Source: Sedimentisphaerales bacterium
GTDB taxonomy: Bacteria; Planctomycetota; Phycisphaerae; Sedimentisphaerales; SM23-30
Reading direction: 5' to 3'
Length of the DNA stretch: 64,000 nucleotides
NCBI GenBank assembly: GCA_028281535.1
Contig: JANQJS010000046.1
Span: forward strand, 1-64,000
Shown: positions 42,701 through 50,781 of the stretch, one piece after another
How positions within the stretch are numbered: the stretch's first letter is position 1
Layout: every line of letters starts with the position of its first letter
The notes under the pieces: model-generated
Databases searched by the model: none
Told to the model about the DNA's origin: nothing
Seen by the model: only the letters and a program-made list of their open reading frames with translations
Program-made: the position numbers and the translations under genes

Positions 42701-44627
42701 GATTACCTGATGTTTCATCGAATTCATATTCGACAGGATTATTTCCTTCGGCATCTGTTGCAACCGTAGCACTCATTTGAATTGCTGCATCGCTGACTGC
42801 TGCTGGAGCAGAGCTAAAGGTTGCAGGGTTAGGGGTTGGCGGATTATTTGAACTTGTTGTTTGTTGACAACTTTGAAGGGAGTCACCAGTTGTATTTTGG
42901 TTGGCAGAGGTGTCCCGAGCACGCACGACGAAGCAGTATTGCACACCAGACTGTAATCCAGTGACATCGTAGAATGCCGTTGGCAGCCATCCACTGTCGA
43001 ATGTTGACCCATTTAAAATTTCATCAAATTGATATTCAACGCCTGCACCATCTGGGTCGGTAACAATTGTTGAGTTAACACGCATTGAGTTTGTGCTTAC
43101 ATTTGAAAAACTTGAAATAGATGGTTGAGCAGGTGGCGTCGTATCTGCTGGAGGTGCGCTACCTGAAAGTTGAATCCAAGCACTCTCAGAAGGAATGCGG
43201 CTACCCGCAGCACCACGACTAATCGTTAAGTAGTAGTATCCTGGAGGTGCGATGTTAGGATTAGAAGGTAACGTTACGGATAATGTAGAACCTTGATCTG
43301 TAAAATTGCAAGGGACCGCTATCATATTATAAGTAAAACTATGTGTTGATGATCCAGGACGTCGAAGATGAACCTGAGTAATGGGGCCAGCGGTTGATGT
43401 ATAACCAACGGTAATATTACTGCCATAACCAGCAGATCCAGGTGAAGAGGTAATCGTTGGGCGAGTAGCGGTCATATAGTCTGGTAAGTAAATTTGAACC
43501 TGATTTGTTTCGCCAAATCCCCCTTGGCCACCAGGATTAGAACCACCAGAAACACAAACACGACCATCTGGAAGTAAAATACCACCGGTATGATAGCCGC
43601 GATTAAGGTTACCTGAGGTTCCGTTTCTCCAGGAATTGGTAGCAGGGGTATAGATTTGGGCTTGTTGAGCAGGTCCATATACAACAACTTCTTCGTTAGG
43701 TAATAAGGTGGCTAAGAAATATGAACGATCACCAACACCTGTTGGCATGGAAGCTAGTGTCGACCAGCTTGGACTCACTGCATCTGGATTAATCACTGTT
43801 ACCGTAGGATTCGAACCATCTTCGGCACCAAAAGGAAACCCACCCATTGCCATCACACGGCCGTCAAACAAACGAGCATAGGTTCCTTGCAAACGACCAC
43901 CACCGCCTAAACCTGGATCAGTCGGACCAGCAGATCGGCTTGCAGAATTCGTATCTGTGTTAATGGTATAAAATTGGGAAGAGTTGGGTCCTGCTTCAAA
44001 AACTCTGAAAATATTACCATTTTGTTCTGCTAATAAAAACAGGCGTGGGTAGGCATCTGGATCTTGTGTCGCCATAAGATTTCCACCACTCAGTATGGTT
44101 CTGGTATTGGTGGCTGGATCAAATAATTCTCCAGTTAGGTTATTACCACCATCACCATTGGCGGTAATACCACCTAATGTAAATAATTGACCATTTCCCA
44201 AAATAATGGTCGATGGATACCAACGTCCGCTACCTGATGCTAAGCTGCCGAGATTCGTCATTTGTTCAGCTACGGGGTCAAATCGACTGATCGTGGCATC
44301 TGCTTGACCATCCGTCATGATGAAATCACCATTTTCTAATACTGAATGACCTGCACAGAAATAGTTTTTAGGAGCGAGTTGTACGTTAGCAATCCCTAAA
44401 TTATTTGGATTAAATGTTGCCCAGGGGAATTGTGTCGCACCATCTCCTTGGTCTCTAAATGAGAACACAAAAACACGATTGGTGTGTAAGCTCGTCATGT
44501 GAATTGCTTCGACCCCGGTAGCGACAGGAGGTGTCCAAGAGTCCGCTAGCAGCGATGAGGTTGTTAGCCCCATGAAGATTAAGAGAAAACGTGTCGTCCA
44601 TTTTTTTATACGTACTTCCATAGACAT
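39732..44627 (-). CDS. Secreted AA5 copper radical oxidase fused to cupredoxin, PASTA-like, FN3, dockerin and F5/8C-like domains
   Basis: 1631 residues with a signal peptide. The first 490 residues are a galactose/glyoxal-oxidase Kelch propeller plus DUF1929. The copper-radical residues are all readable: Cys91 (FCAGHS), Tyr137 (GRWYPS), Tyr345-His346 (RGYHTGG) and His429 (STHSF). Fibronectin-like repeats (NPVEYEFDE type) follow. A plastocyanin-like domain (about 695-815) has His730, Cys793, His796 and Met804. A PASTA-like domain starts near 821 (VPDVCGLTQAAAQ). A dockerin pair (DADFNNDNNVDAIDLNLF) precedes a terminal discoidin-like domain. It would oxidise alcohols or aldehydes of extracellular carbohydrates to H2O2. 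The ECF/FecR pair lies just upstream. Confidence 0.88.
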   Translation of the reverse strand: MSMEVRIKKWTTRFLLIFMGLTTSSLLADSWTPPVATGVEAIHMTSLHTNRVFVFSFRDQGDGATQFPWATFNPNNLGIANVQLAPKNYFCAGHSVLENGDFIMTDGQADATISRFDPVAEQMTNLGSLASGSGRWYPSTIILGNGQLFTLGGITANGDGGNNLTGELFDPATNTRTILSGGNLMATQDPDAYPRLFLLAEQNGNIFRVFEAGPNSSQFYTINTDTNSASRSAGPTDPGLGGGGRLQGTYARLFDGRVMAMGGFPFGAEDGSNPTVTVINPDAVSPSWSTLASMPTGVGDRSYFLATLLPNEEVVVYGPAQQAQIYTPATNSWRNGTSGNLNRGYHTGGILLPDGRVCVSGGSNPGGQGGFGETNQVQIYLPDYMTATRPTITSSPGSAGYGSNITVGYTSTAGPITQVHLRRPGSSTHSFTYNMIAVPCNFTDQGSTLSVTLPSNPNIAPPGYYYLTISRGAAGSRIPSESAWIQLSGSAPPADTTPPAQPSISSFSNVSTNSMRVNSTIVTDPDGAGVEYQFDEILNGSTFDSGWLPTAFYDVTGLQSGVQYCFVVRARDTSANQNTTGDSLQSCQQTTSSNNPPTPNPATFSSAPAAVSDAAIQMSATVATDAEGNNPVEYEFDETSGNPGGSDSGWISGNNYFDTGLNPSTQYSYRVRYRDSLGNTGNWSATANATTNAEDGFVDIAVGPGFQFDPANVTINVGDTVQWEFHEAGHNVWAGLSGNHNFLISNPSQVVFASTNDPLVTNPAGVTFNTTFSQALLDDSNGDIGTNQYNYHCHVHTSNSPEFMFGTITVVENSGGTGGPCTVPDVCGLTQAAAQTALTNAGFTNVTVQNAASDTVLAGKVASVTPNAGTGVTCNSNVVITISTGPTQSFAANWISGWSDLNIVCCWNTVFYSDDGSSFGVWNPPGSGDQASNFSNILINVPNTTAKTRTAGDGLAVTGVGVGETYWRLPQSASDATAEGAPFFNISADESLSSQFINGQVSLNITSVTSPSGSGTCSVYTNPNTFVNAFTQGVGQTLSPFFIMTQDPHTENHFNFAFSEPGLWTINLTIGNRVGGGASSVLPFNFLVEANSCGGGSTPGDNPPSIPTNVTSPAQSPTTIDINWNASTDDIGLSGYDISVNGVVNSSVGPTTTSTTINGLSASTTYAIAVQAKDTSNNASGYSQPIFVSTGAVQGGLPPSAPSIVSVVASTASQATVTSTVSIDPEGSNVEYFFDELTGNSGGADSTWQPSNIYTNNGLASCGSYSYAVKARDTAGNQTALSLAVNITMPGADADFNNDNNVDAIDLNLFADGWLLTNCSIVNNFCNETNLSCDGAVTLNDFALFGQAWLSSIDGNSPSAPSILSATADDNTQVTVTSSVSTDGEGNGPVEYQFNESTGASGATDSGWQTSTTHVDSGLTASTQYCYQVRSRDSWGNMTSYSSPASCVTTQAACGTGQPFSTFVGAGNSTDVVVTASSTDTEGASTANTVNGSGLSGNAHSTAFEAAWTSNGDAGNPPAPNPNPARGSGNWISYDLGHLYTLGLLHVWNGNEVPGRGLNSVTIDYSQDGINWTELGSGFNFTQATGTASYTGTDEADFGGVCTRYVVITINSNHGDSFANAVSEVRFNIVP

Positions 44628-44696
44628 TTTTTACCCTTTCATTTTACTTTCGTTCTATTCAATTGTTGTTAATACCAGGTGCATCTGCGCCCAATC

Positions 44697-46445
44697 TTAT
44701 TTTTTTAGCGATTGGTATAGGGCAGATATGTCAGCGTTTGATAATATGCGATTATAAATCATCACATCATCGATGCTTCCAGCAAAGGCGGGTAAGGTTT
44801 TAGCTTCATGTATATCAGCGTTTGATCCCCCGAAGTAAATGGTCAACTCTTTATCAATAATAGTGGATATTGGGTTGGTCTGTGTCGTAGCGAGTCGTCC
44901 ATTTATATATATATCAAGTTGATGTTCAGAATCTGTTATGGCAACATGAAAACCATTTAAATATTTTTGGTCAAAAGGAGTGGTTGTTTTAGCTAATTCA
45001 AACTCTGAGTTAGATTCTTTGTTCAATTCATTATCATTGTATTTGATTTCATCATCATCTTCGTCAAATTCGGATTCATCCTCATGGCTGTTTTCTTTTG
45101 GAAAATACCCAAAGACCATTTCTAGAGAGTTGTCTGACTGGTTTCGATTTAAATATAATTGGTGAGTTATTTCAAGGCCACCAATGTCGTCTTGTGGCAT
45201 TTGCTGACCAATGATCATGATGTTTTGAGGTGAAAAACTCTTTAACGTTGCCCAAAAGGAAATCGTTAGATCTGTTGAGTCAAATTCATCGGTAAATTCT
45301 TGGATTTTGAAACATTGCTGCTGTCCATTGCACTGTAATATCGAGTTATTATTTAGATCAGTGGTCAAGGTAGCTTCGTTCAGGATAGACCCATATTCTG
45401 ATGATGAGGTTTCAAAATTAAATTCAATGTCTGGGTTAGAAACATGACTGGCTTCGATCTGTTTGGTTGCGGTGGTATTTTTGTTAACTGGTTGTTGAGG
45501 CGAAACAGCATGCGATTGACTAAGTTGTGTCGTTGCGATATTTTCTATCTCACCGCTGGCAAGTACACGAACAGATTGGCCCGTCAATAGTTTTTGTGAG
45601 ATACTTGAGAGTTTTGAAATACATTCAATGACACCATCTTGTACATGACATTCGCTTTGGCCGCTATCGTCTACATAGACGCTGAATTTTGTTCCCAGGT
45701 CGACAATCGTTGTGTTTGGGGTTTCTACAGTGAAACCAATGGCTTGTGATGGAACATTTGCTAATAGCCGACCTTTTTCAAGATAGGTGCTGTTTGAGGA
45801 CATTAAATTGAAAGTGGCAGGCGCATTAAACACAACTATGGCACCATCGTTAAACATCAACTCAAGGGATCCTGAAACGAGTTCGTAAGATTGTGCCGAG
45901 AGTTGTGTGCCAGGAATTGTTTTTAGCGATTTGTTTTGCCATTGAGCTTGTGACGATGCATGAATTGTTGCTATATGTTTATTTGATGACTGTGGTAAAC
46001 TGGCCCAAATAATGATTCCCAATATTAAGCATGCAGCAACTTTTGTAACGGTATTCAAAAAAGATCCCTGAAAGAAGCCAGGTTTTGAATCCTGTGATGC
46101 ATTATATTGTTCTTTTATTTTTTTGGATCGATTTTTTTGAAGAAACTCATGTAATTCGATATCTGCATCCATTTTGATTTTATTAGAAGAGTCATTGTCT
46201 TTTGGAGTGATATTATAGCACTCCAGGGTGTCATTCTGTTTTTCATTTAATGGGTTATTATCGAGCACTAAGTTTGATTTTTTATAGAGTATGCAATACA
46301 TCTCACTATAGTCTCGAAAAAGGTCGATCGCTTCTGCATTACTTTGTAATTCTTTTTCCAATATAGATAAATGATCACTGGAAATGTTATTTTCCAGGAA
46401 TGCAATGATCAGTTTTTCAATGTCAGGAGATGAGGTGTATTTCAT
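44697..46445 (-). CDS. FecR-type anti-sigma factor with LamG sensor domain
   Basis: 582 residues from ATG 46445, which overlaps the sigma factor stop (ATGA) and has AGGAG 8 nt upstream. A cytoplasmic N-terminal helical region (anti-sigma type) precedes one membrane helix at 135-150 (VAACLILGIIIWASL). A FecR domain follows (about 175-300, FNDGAIVVFNAPATFNLM, TIVDLGTKFSVYV). The C-terminus is a LamG jelly-roll (about 340-580, GSIDDVMIYNRILSNADISALYQSL). The order fits a periplasmic glycan sensor holding the sigma factor inactive. An acidic insert (HEDESEFDEDDDE) lies in the LamG domain. Confidence 0.9.
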   Translation of the reverse strand: MKYTSSPDIEKLIIAFLENNISSDHLSILEKELQSNAEAIDLFRDYSEMYCILYKKSNLVLDNNPLNEKQNDTLECYNITPKDNDSSNKIKMDADIELHEFLQKNRSKKIKEQYNASQDSKPGFFQGSFLNTVTKVAACLILGIIIWASLPQSSNKHIATIHASSQAQWQNKSLKTIPGTQLSAQSYELVSGSLELMFNDGAIVVFNAPATFNLMSSNSTYLEKGRLLANVPSQAIGFTVETPNTTIVDLGTKFSVYVDDSGQSECHVQDGVIECISKLSSISQKLLTGQSVRVLASGEIENIATTQLSQSHAVSPQQPVNKNTTATKQIEASHVSNPDIEFNFETSSSEYGSILNEATLTTDLNNNSILQCNGQQQCFKIQEFTDEFDSTDLTISFWATLKSFSPQNIMIIGQQMPQDDIGGLEITHQLYLNRNQSDNSLEMVFGYFPKENSHEDESEFDEDDDEIKYNDNELNKESNSEFELAKTTTPFDQKYLNGFHVAITDSEHQLDIYINGRLATTQTNPISTIIDKELTIYFGGSNADIHEAKTLPAFAGSIDDVMIYNRILSNADISALYQSLKK

Positions 46446-46993
46446 GAGGACATCTCCTGACTTGAAAAATCTGATTTTATGCATTGTCGCAATGACTTCA
46501 TAATGCGATAAAAGGCCTGGTGGAGAGCCTGATTTGTTCTTTTAACGATGTCAGCAATTTCTTTGATGCCCATATTGGACTGGTATCGCATGGCCATTAG
46601 TTTTTGATCGGTGGTATTTAATTTGCCAATACATTTTTTGAGTACATCCGCTTTGTCACTGATATGGCGATCTGTGTGGTTGGTAAAATGATCAGCCAGC
46701 TTATGAAATGTGACGTCGCTTAGTTTTTGTTGTTCGCGTTGTTGTTTTGATCTGAAATTGAGGATCTTGTTTTTGGCTATGCCAATTCCCCATGCGATGA
46801 AGCTTTGTGTTGTATCATATTCGTCAAATTTACGGCACATTACCATCACAGTTTCCTGGTATAGATCATCTGCATCAGAGAAATTATGAATCAGTGAGAA
46901 AATAACACTGTATAGCTCATCCTGATGTTTGAGCAATAAACTGGTGAATTGTTCATTCTGTCCAGTATGGGTGTTATTATTGTCACGATTCAT
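46442..46993 (-). CDS. ECF-type RNA polymerase sigma factor
   Basis: 183 residues with sigma2 (SDADDLYQETVMVMCRKFDEYD, FIAWGIGIAKNKILNFRSKQQR) and sigma4 (LNTTDQKLMAMRYQSNMGIKEIADIV, then a helix-turn-helix). It resembles the Rhodopirellula/Verrucomicrobium sigma-70 group, whose genes typically sit before FecR-LamG proteins. It is cotranslated with the FecR-LamG anti-sigma factor through an ATGA overlap. Target genes probably include the oxidase 70 bp further on. Confidence 0.94.
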   Translation of the reverse strand: MNRDNNNTHTGQNEQFTSLLLKHQDELYSVIFSLIHNFSDADDLYQETVMVMCRKFDEYDTTQSFIAWGIGIAKNKILNFRSKQQREQQKLSDVTFHKLADHFTNHTDRHISDKADVLKKCIGKLNTTDQKLMAMRYQSNMGIKEIADIVKRTNQALHQAFYRIMKSLRQCIKSDFSSQEMSS

Positions 46994-47104
46994 ATTGGTT
47001 TGCCTAATTTGTGAGGTTACTTTGTTTCTTCATATATACCTTTTGATGGTTTGGCGAAAACTCAGTGTAAAAATCTATTTTTTTAATAAAAAAAGAGATG
47101 AGGC

Positions 47105-47136
47105 GACTTTAAGTCTTTTATATAAATCGACTTAAA
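47105..47136. promoter_or_regulatory. Nested palindromes upstream of the sigma factor gene
   Basis: GACTTTAAGTC (47105-47115) is itself a palindrome, and TTTAAGTC (47108-47115) pairs again with GACTTAAA (47129-47136). It lies about 115 bp before the sigma start codon, so it may be a repeated binding site or the autoregulated promoter. Confidence 0.4.
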
Positions 47137-47206
47137 ACATTCTTGTCTTGATGATAAATTGTATGGCGCTTCGTTGGAAACACAATTTTATGGCACTATT
47201 GGTCGT

Positions 47207-48535
47207 CTAGGTGAGTAAGTTGACAAAATGCCGGAATTGATCGCCACGATCTTGGAAATTCTTGAACATATCGTAGCTGGCACAGGCTGGAGATAATAAA
47301 ACAACGCTATTATCGGTCGCATGTTGTTGGGCTAATTCAATGGCCTGTTCCAAAGTGTCAGAGGTTTGAATTGCGACAGAGCTTGTAATCATACTTGCCT
47401 GCAACTGTTTGAGTAAGGACTCTTTGACTTGTCCGATAAGTATGACGGTTTCAACTTGGTTTTTGGGCTGAGCTATGGATTCAATGAGTGGGGAGAAATC
47501 GATTTGCTTATCGTAGCCACCCAGAATGAGCACTTTCTTTTTGTCGAAAGATTCTATGGCTGCAATTGTGCTTTGAGGGGTGGTTGAGATTGAATCGTTG
47601 TAATACGTCACGCCATCAAGATGTCTGATGAGTTCTAGCCGGTGGGGCAAGCCATGAAAGTTTTCCAGAGCTTTGATCGATTTCGATCTACTTAGCTTGA
47701 GAATATTGGCTACTTGCAATGCCGCGGCGGCATTAGATTTGTTGTGGTTACCTGGAATCGCAAGTTGGATATCTTTGGTATCCTTGATTGAATACCAATG
47801 TGTTTGGGCATTCGTTAATATAGGCCAGTCGTTGAATTCTGGATCATCGTGATTGAAAATCGCATGATCGTTGACATGTTGGTAGCGTAAAATATTTTTC
47901 TTGGCATCAACGTAAGCATCCATATCGCCATGCCAATCAATATGATTTTCAGTAATATTTGTGAGTATGGCAATTTGAGGGCTATGTTGACTAAGTCCCA
48001 GATCATAAAGTTGAAAGCTACTCAGCTCCAAAACGGCCCAGTCTTTTTCAGAAATTTTGTCGATCTGTTGAAGTAAGTTTGTCTGTCCAATATTGCCGCC
48101 TGTCCAAATCGTTTTGTCGGTAGTCGCTCTAAGAATCTCCGAGATCATGGCAGTTGTAGTGCTTTTGCCATTGCTGCCAGTCACACCAATAATTGGGGCA
48201 GGGCAATAGTCAAAAAAGAGGTTCATCTCAGTGGTCTGTGGAATATGATTTTTTTCAGCGAGTTTAAGCCAGGGGGAGTGTTTGGGGACCGCAGGATTGA
48301 CTACGATGAGATCAGAATGAATAAAATCTTCTTTTGTGTGCTCACCTAGATGGTATTCGATTTCGAGATCTTCAAGGTGCTTAATACTGGATGTGAGTGT
48401 TTGTGAGTCGCTGGTGTCTGTGATGGTTACTTTGGCACCATGTTCAGCAAGAAATCGACTGACACCAACGCCGCCACCAAAATGACCCAGGCCCATGACA
48501 AGTACTTTTTTATTGGCTAAGCTCGATGGTTTCAT
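47207..48535 (-). CDS. murD: UDP-N-acetylmuramoyl-L-alanine--D-glutamate ligase
   Basis: 442 residues; adds D-Glu to UDP-MurNAc-L-Ala in the cytoplasm. Rossmann-like N-domain (VLVMGLGHFGGGVGV), ATP loop IIGVTGSNGKSTTT, ITENHIDWHGD, PHRLE and the C-terminal YNDSISTTPQSTIAAI are standard MurD. Its presence speaks for peptidoglycan synthesis in this organism, as now accepted for planctomycetes. No other mur gene is next to it; it follows pyrF by 31 bp, so it is outside a dcw-type cluster. Confidence 0.96.
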   Translation of the reverse strand: MKPSSLANKKVLVMGLGHFGGGVGVSRFLAEHGAKVTITDTSDSQTLTSSIKHLEDLEIEYHLGEHTKEDFIHSDLIVVNPAVPKHSPWLKLAEKNHIPQTTEMNLFFDYCPAPIIGVTGSNGKSTTTAMISEILRATTDKTIWTGGNIGQTNLLQQIDKISEKDWAVLELSSFQLYDLGLSQHSPQIAILTNITENHIDWHGDMDAYVDAKKNILRYQHVNDHAIFNHDDPEFNDWPILTNAQTHWYSIKDTKDIQLAIPGNHNKSNAAAALQVANILKLSRSKSIKALENFHGLPHRLELIRHLDGVTYYNDSISTTPQSTIAAIESFDKKKVLILGGYDKQIDFSPLIESIAQPKNQVETVILIGQVKESLLKQLQASMITSSVAIQTSDTLEQAIELAQQHATDNSVVLLSPACASYDMFKNFQDRGDQFRHFVNLLT

Positions 48536-48566
48536 GAGTGATCAAGCCCATCACTGCATTAATTAA

Positions 48567-49514
48567 TTAAACGTTTGCGGATGATAATTGTGCTTTCATA
48601 TCAACACATGCTTGTTCGATGCATTTCACCCAATCATCGCCATATTGACCTTGGTATTGTGGATTATCGTATGCATAGATAATTGATCGTGACGCATTTA
48701 TTAAAGCACCGCTGCCGTCATCTTTGCAAAATTCCAGACAGTCCGAAGCCAAAGCTCCTTGAGCACCAAAACCTGGTACTAAAAATAGCATGTGAGGATA
48801 TTGCTGGCGAAGTGTTTGGGCCTGCTCGGCTGTAGCCCCGCCGATGACCATGCCGATATTGCTGTAGCCACAGCTACCTAAATATTTAGGTTCACAAGCA
48901 AGTGTTGCGACTTGCTCTGCAAGAAATTCGTAATATTGTTGTCCGTCTTCATTGGCAAATTCTGCTAAAATATTTGCTGAAGGATTGCTCGCTTTAACCC
49001 AAACAAAAAGTCCTTTGCCTTGTTCAGTGGCCGTTTCTGCGAAAGGTATGATACCATCTGTACCAGCAAAACCGTTGATGGTAATGGCGTCTGGTGCATC
49101 AATGCCATCCATGTCTAAAAAGTCAGGATTTTTGATATGAGCATTTGCATATGCCTGTGCAGTGGATCCAATATCGCCTCGCTTGACATCGCCGATGACT
49201 TCAAGGCCCAATGCGGTTGCTTCTTGCACGACTGAGTAATAAGCTTCAACACCTTCCCAGTAATATTTTTCAAAGAAGGCGCTGTTAATTTTTACCGCCG
49301 GTACAAGCGGGGCAACGGTTTTTAAAACTTTTGTGCAGAATTCCATAATAGCGTCGATTGCAACTTCCACATCTGTTTCATCATTCAAATCTTTGCGTTC
49401 AATGATTTGTTTGGGAAGATTGGAGTAAATGGGATCAAGTCCGACGATGGCCGGAGTCCCTTTTGATTTAATAGCTTCGGTTAAGCGGTCTGCAAAGTGG
49501 TCTGCCACGTTCAT
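48567..49514 (-). CDS. pyrF: Orotidine-5'-phosphate decarboxylase, type 2
   Basis: 315 residues; final step of UMP synthesis. The length and motif GDVKRGDIGSTAQAYA (with catalytic Lys in DVKRGD) identify the longer type-2 form, found in mycobacteria, myxobacteria and planctomycetes. AIVGLDP at the start and LVPGFGAQG near the end agree. It lies 110 bp after rmuC and 31 bp before murD on the same strand. Confidence 0.96.
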   Translation of the reverse strand: MNVADHFADRLTEAIKSKGTPAIVGLDPIYSNLPKQIIERKDLNDETDVEVAIDAIMEFCTKVLKTVAPLVPAVKINSAFFEKYYWEGVEAYYSVVQEATALGLEVIGDVKRGDIGSTAQAYANAHIKNPDFLDMDGIDAPDAITINGFAGTDGIIPFAETATEQGKGLFVWVKASNPSANILAEFANEDGQQYYEFLAEQVATLACEPKYLGSCGYSNIGMVIGGATAEQAQTLRQQYPHMLFLVPGFGAQGALASDCLEFCKDDGSGALINASRSIIYAYDNPQYQGQYGDDWVKCIEQACVDMKAQLSSANV

Positions 49515-49624
49515 GTCCTTTCAAGCTAATCAAGCTGCAATAAAATGCCATTAATAGTTAAATTACCGTTTGTTAGAACAAATATACCTTTAATTGATCA
49601 AACTGCAAGGGAGAAATAAATTTA

Positions 49625-50710
49625 TTACGTACTGGAAGGATCTTTGGATTCCATTTGCGCTAACTTTAACCCAAATCTGTCAAGTTTTTTTCCAGTGTCA
49701 TCGTATTTGGATTTGGCATTATTCAGGTGTGTACCCAGCTTGCCAAAATCATCCTGTAATAAGGACAAATCATTGTGTAACTGGTTCAATCTTTGAAGGA
49801 TTGATTGAGCGTTTTTCTCGATTTTTAACCCTTGAAGTCCCATGGCAATGACCATGAGATATGCGTATAACATGTTCGGTGATACGGGAAACACTTTCAT
49901 GCTTCGTGCGAAACTTCCCAGGTCCATGCCATCGTCCCCAACATGCATTAGTTCATAAAAGACATTTTCTGCAGGGACAAACATGAGTGCGAAATCAAGT
50001 GTTCCTTCGTCTGGTAAGATATATTTATCGCTAATGTCTTTAATATGTTTTTTGACATCTTTTAGAAACGCTTTTCTCGCTTGAAGATAGGTCTCTTCAG
50101 ATTCAGTTTCTAACATGCGCTGAAAGTTTGGGAGTGGAAATTTGGCATCAATGCAGACTTTGCCTTGAACTAACTCGACGATGGCGTCCACTAAGGTGCC
50201 GTTTTTAAATTTGTAAGGCGTTTTGTAGTGATTAGGTAATATGTCTTCTAATAAATTTTCTAAGGTCCATTCACCCAGGTTTCCTCGAAGTTTGGGACTT
50301 TGGAGGATGTCTTGTAATTTCTTGACTTCGCCACCTACTTGCACGATTTGATTAGTTGCCTGGTTAAGTTGGCCTAGTTGTGTTTTTAGATCGCCTACGG
50401 TTTTACTGACAACATCTAATCGTTCAGAAGTCGATTTTTGTGTTTGCTGAGATAAATTTTGATTTTGTGTCAAAAGTGAACTGGTATTCGTAGTGAGATT
50501 TTGCATCGCTTTGGTAATTTGTTCATTCAATTGTCCAATGCGTGAATCCTGTTGGCTTAATGAGCTTGATAATTGTTGCTGGAGTAATTGAAGGCCCGGA
50601 TCGGTCTCTTTTTTCTTACCCTGGTTTTTGAGGATGACAATAAGGATCGCTAATACTGCGATCAGAAGAACAGTTGTTATGATTAATAATATGGGTAATA
50701 TGTCAGGCAT
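49625..50710 (-). CDS. rmuC: RmuC-family DNA recombination protein
   Basis: 361 residues. An N-terminal membrane helix (ILPILLIITTVLLIAVLAILIVIL) is followed by a long Gln/Ser-rich coiled coil (about 35-120), then the conserved RmuC core: GNLGEWTLENLLEDILP, KVCIDAKFPLPNFQRM and FVPAENVFYEL. RmuC proteins limit DNA inversions in E. coli and are nuclease-like. The ATG has GAGGA only 1 nt before it, and that sequence is part of a 12-bp perfect dyad; see the separate entry. Confidence 0.93.
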   Translation of the reverse strand: MPDILPILLIITTVLLIAVLAILIVILKNQGKKKETDPGLQLLQQQLSSSLSQQDSRIGQLNEQITKAMQNLTTNTSSLLTQNQNLSQQTQKSTSERLDVVSKTVGDLKTQLGQLNQATNQIVQVGGEVKKLQDILQSPKLRGNLGEWTLENLLEDILPNHYKTPYKFKNGTLVDAIVELVQGKVCIDAKFPLPNFQRMLETESEETYLQARKAFLKDVKKHIKDISDKYILPDEGTLDFALMFVPAENVFYELMHVGDDGMDLGSFARSMKVFPVSPNMLYAYLMVIAMGLQGLKIEKNAQSILQRLNQLHNDLSLLQDDFGKLGTHLNNAKSKYDDTGKKLDRFGLKLAQMESKDPSST

Positions 50711-50711
50711 G

Positions 50712-50744
50712 TCCTCTATTATATGGAAATGTTATAATAGAGGA
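50712..50744 (-). promoter_or_regulatory. 12-bp perfect dyad abutting the rmuC start codon
   Basis: TCCTCTATTATA (50712-50723) / TATAATAGAGGA (50733-50744), loop of 9 nt, one base before the ATG. In RNA it would bury the GAGGA ribosome site. In DNA it contains TATAAT 7 nt before the ATG, so transcription could also start at the ATG itself (leaderless). No good -35 is visible. Confidence 0.6.
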
Positions 50745-50781
50745 AGCGTTAAATTCTAATCAAACCAATAGCTTAGATCGG

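Noticed and set aside
44980-45165. Ser-rich + strand frame inside the FecR-LamG gene
   Set aside because: It is the antisense of the acidic Asp/Glu stretch and has no ribosome site.
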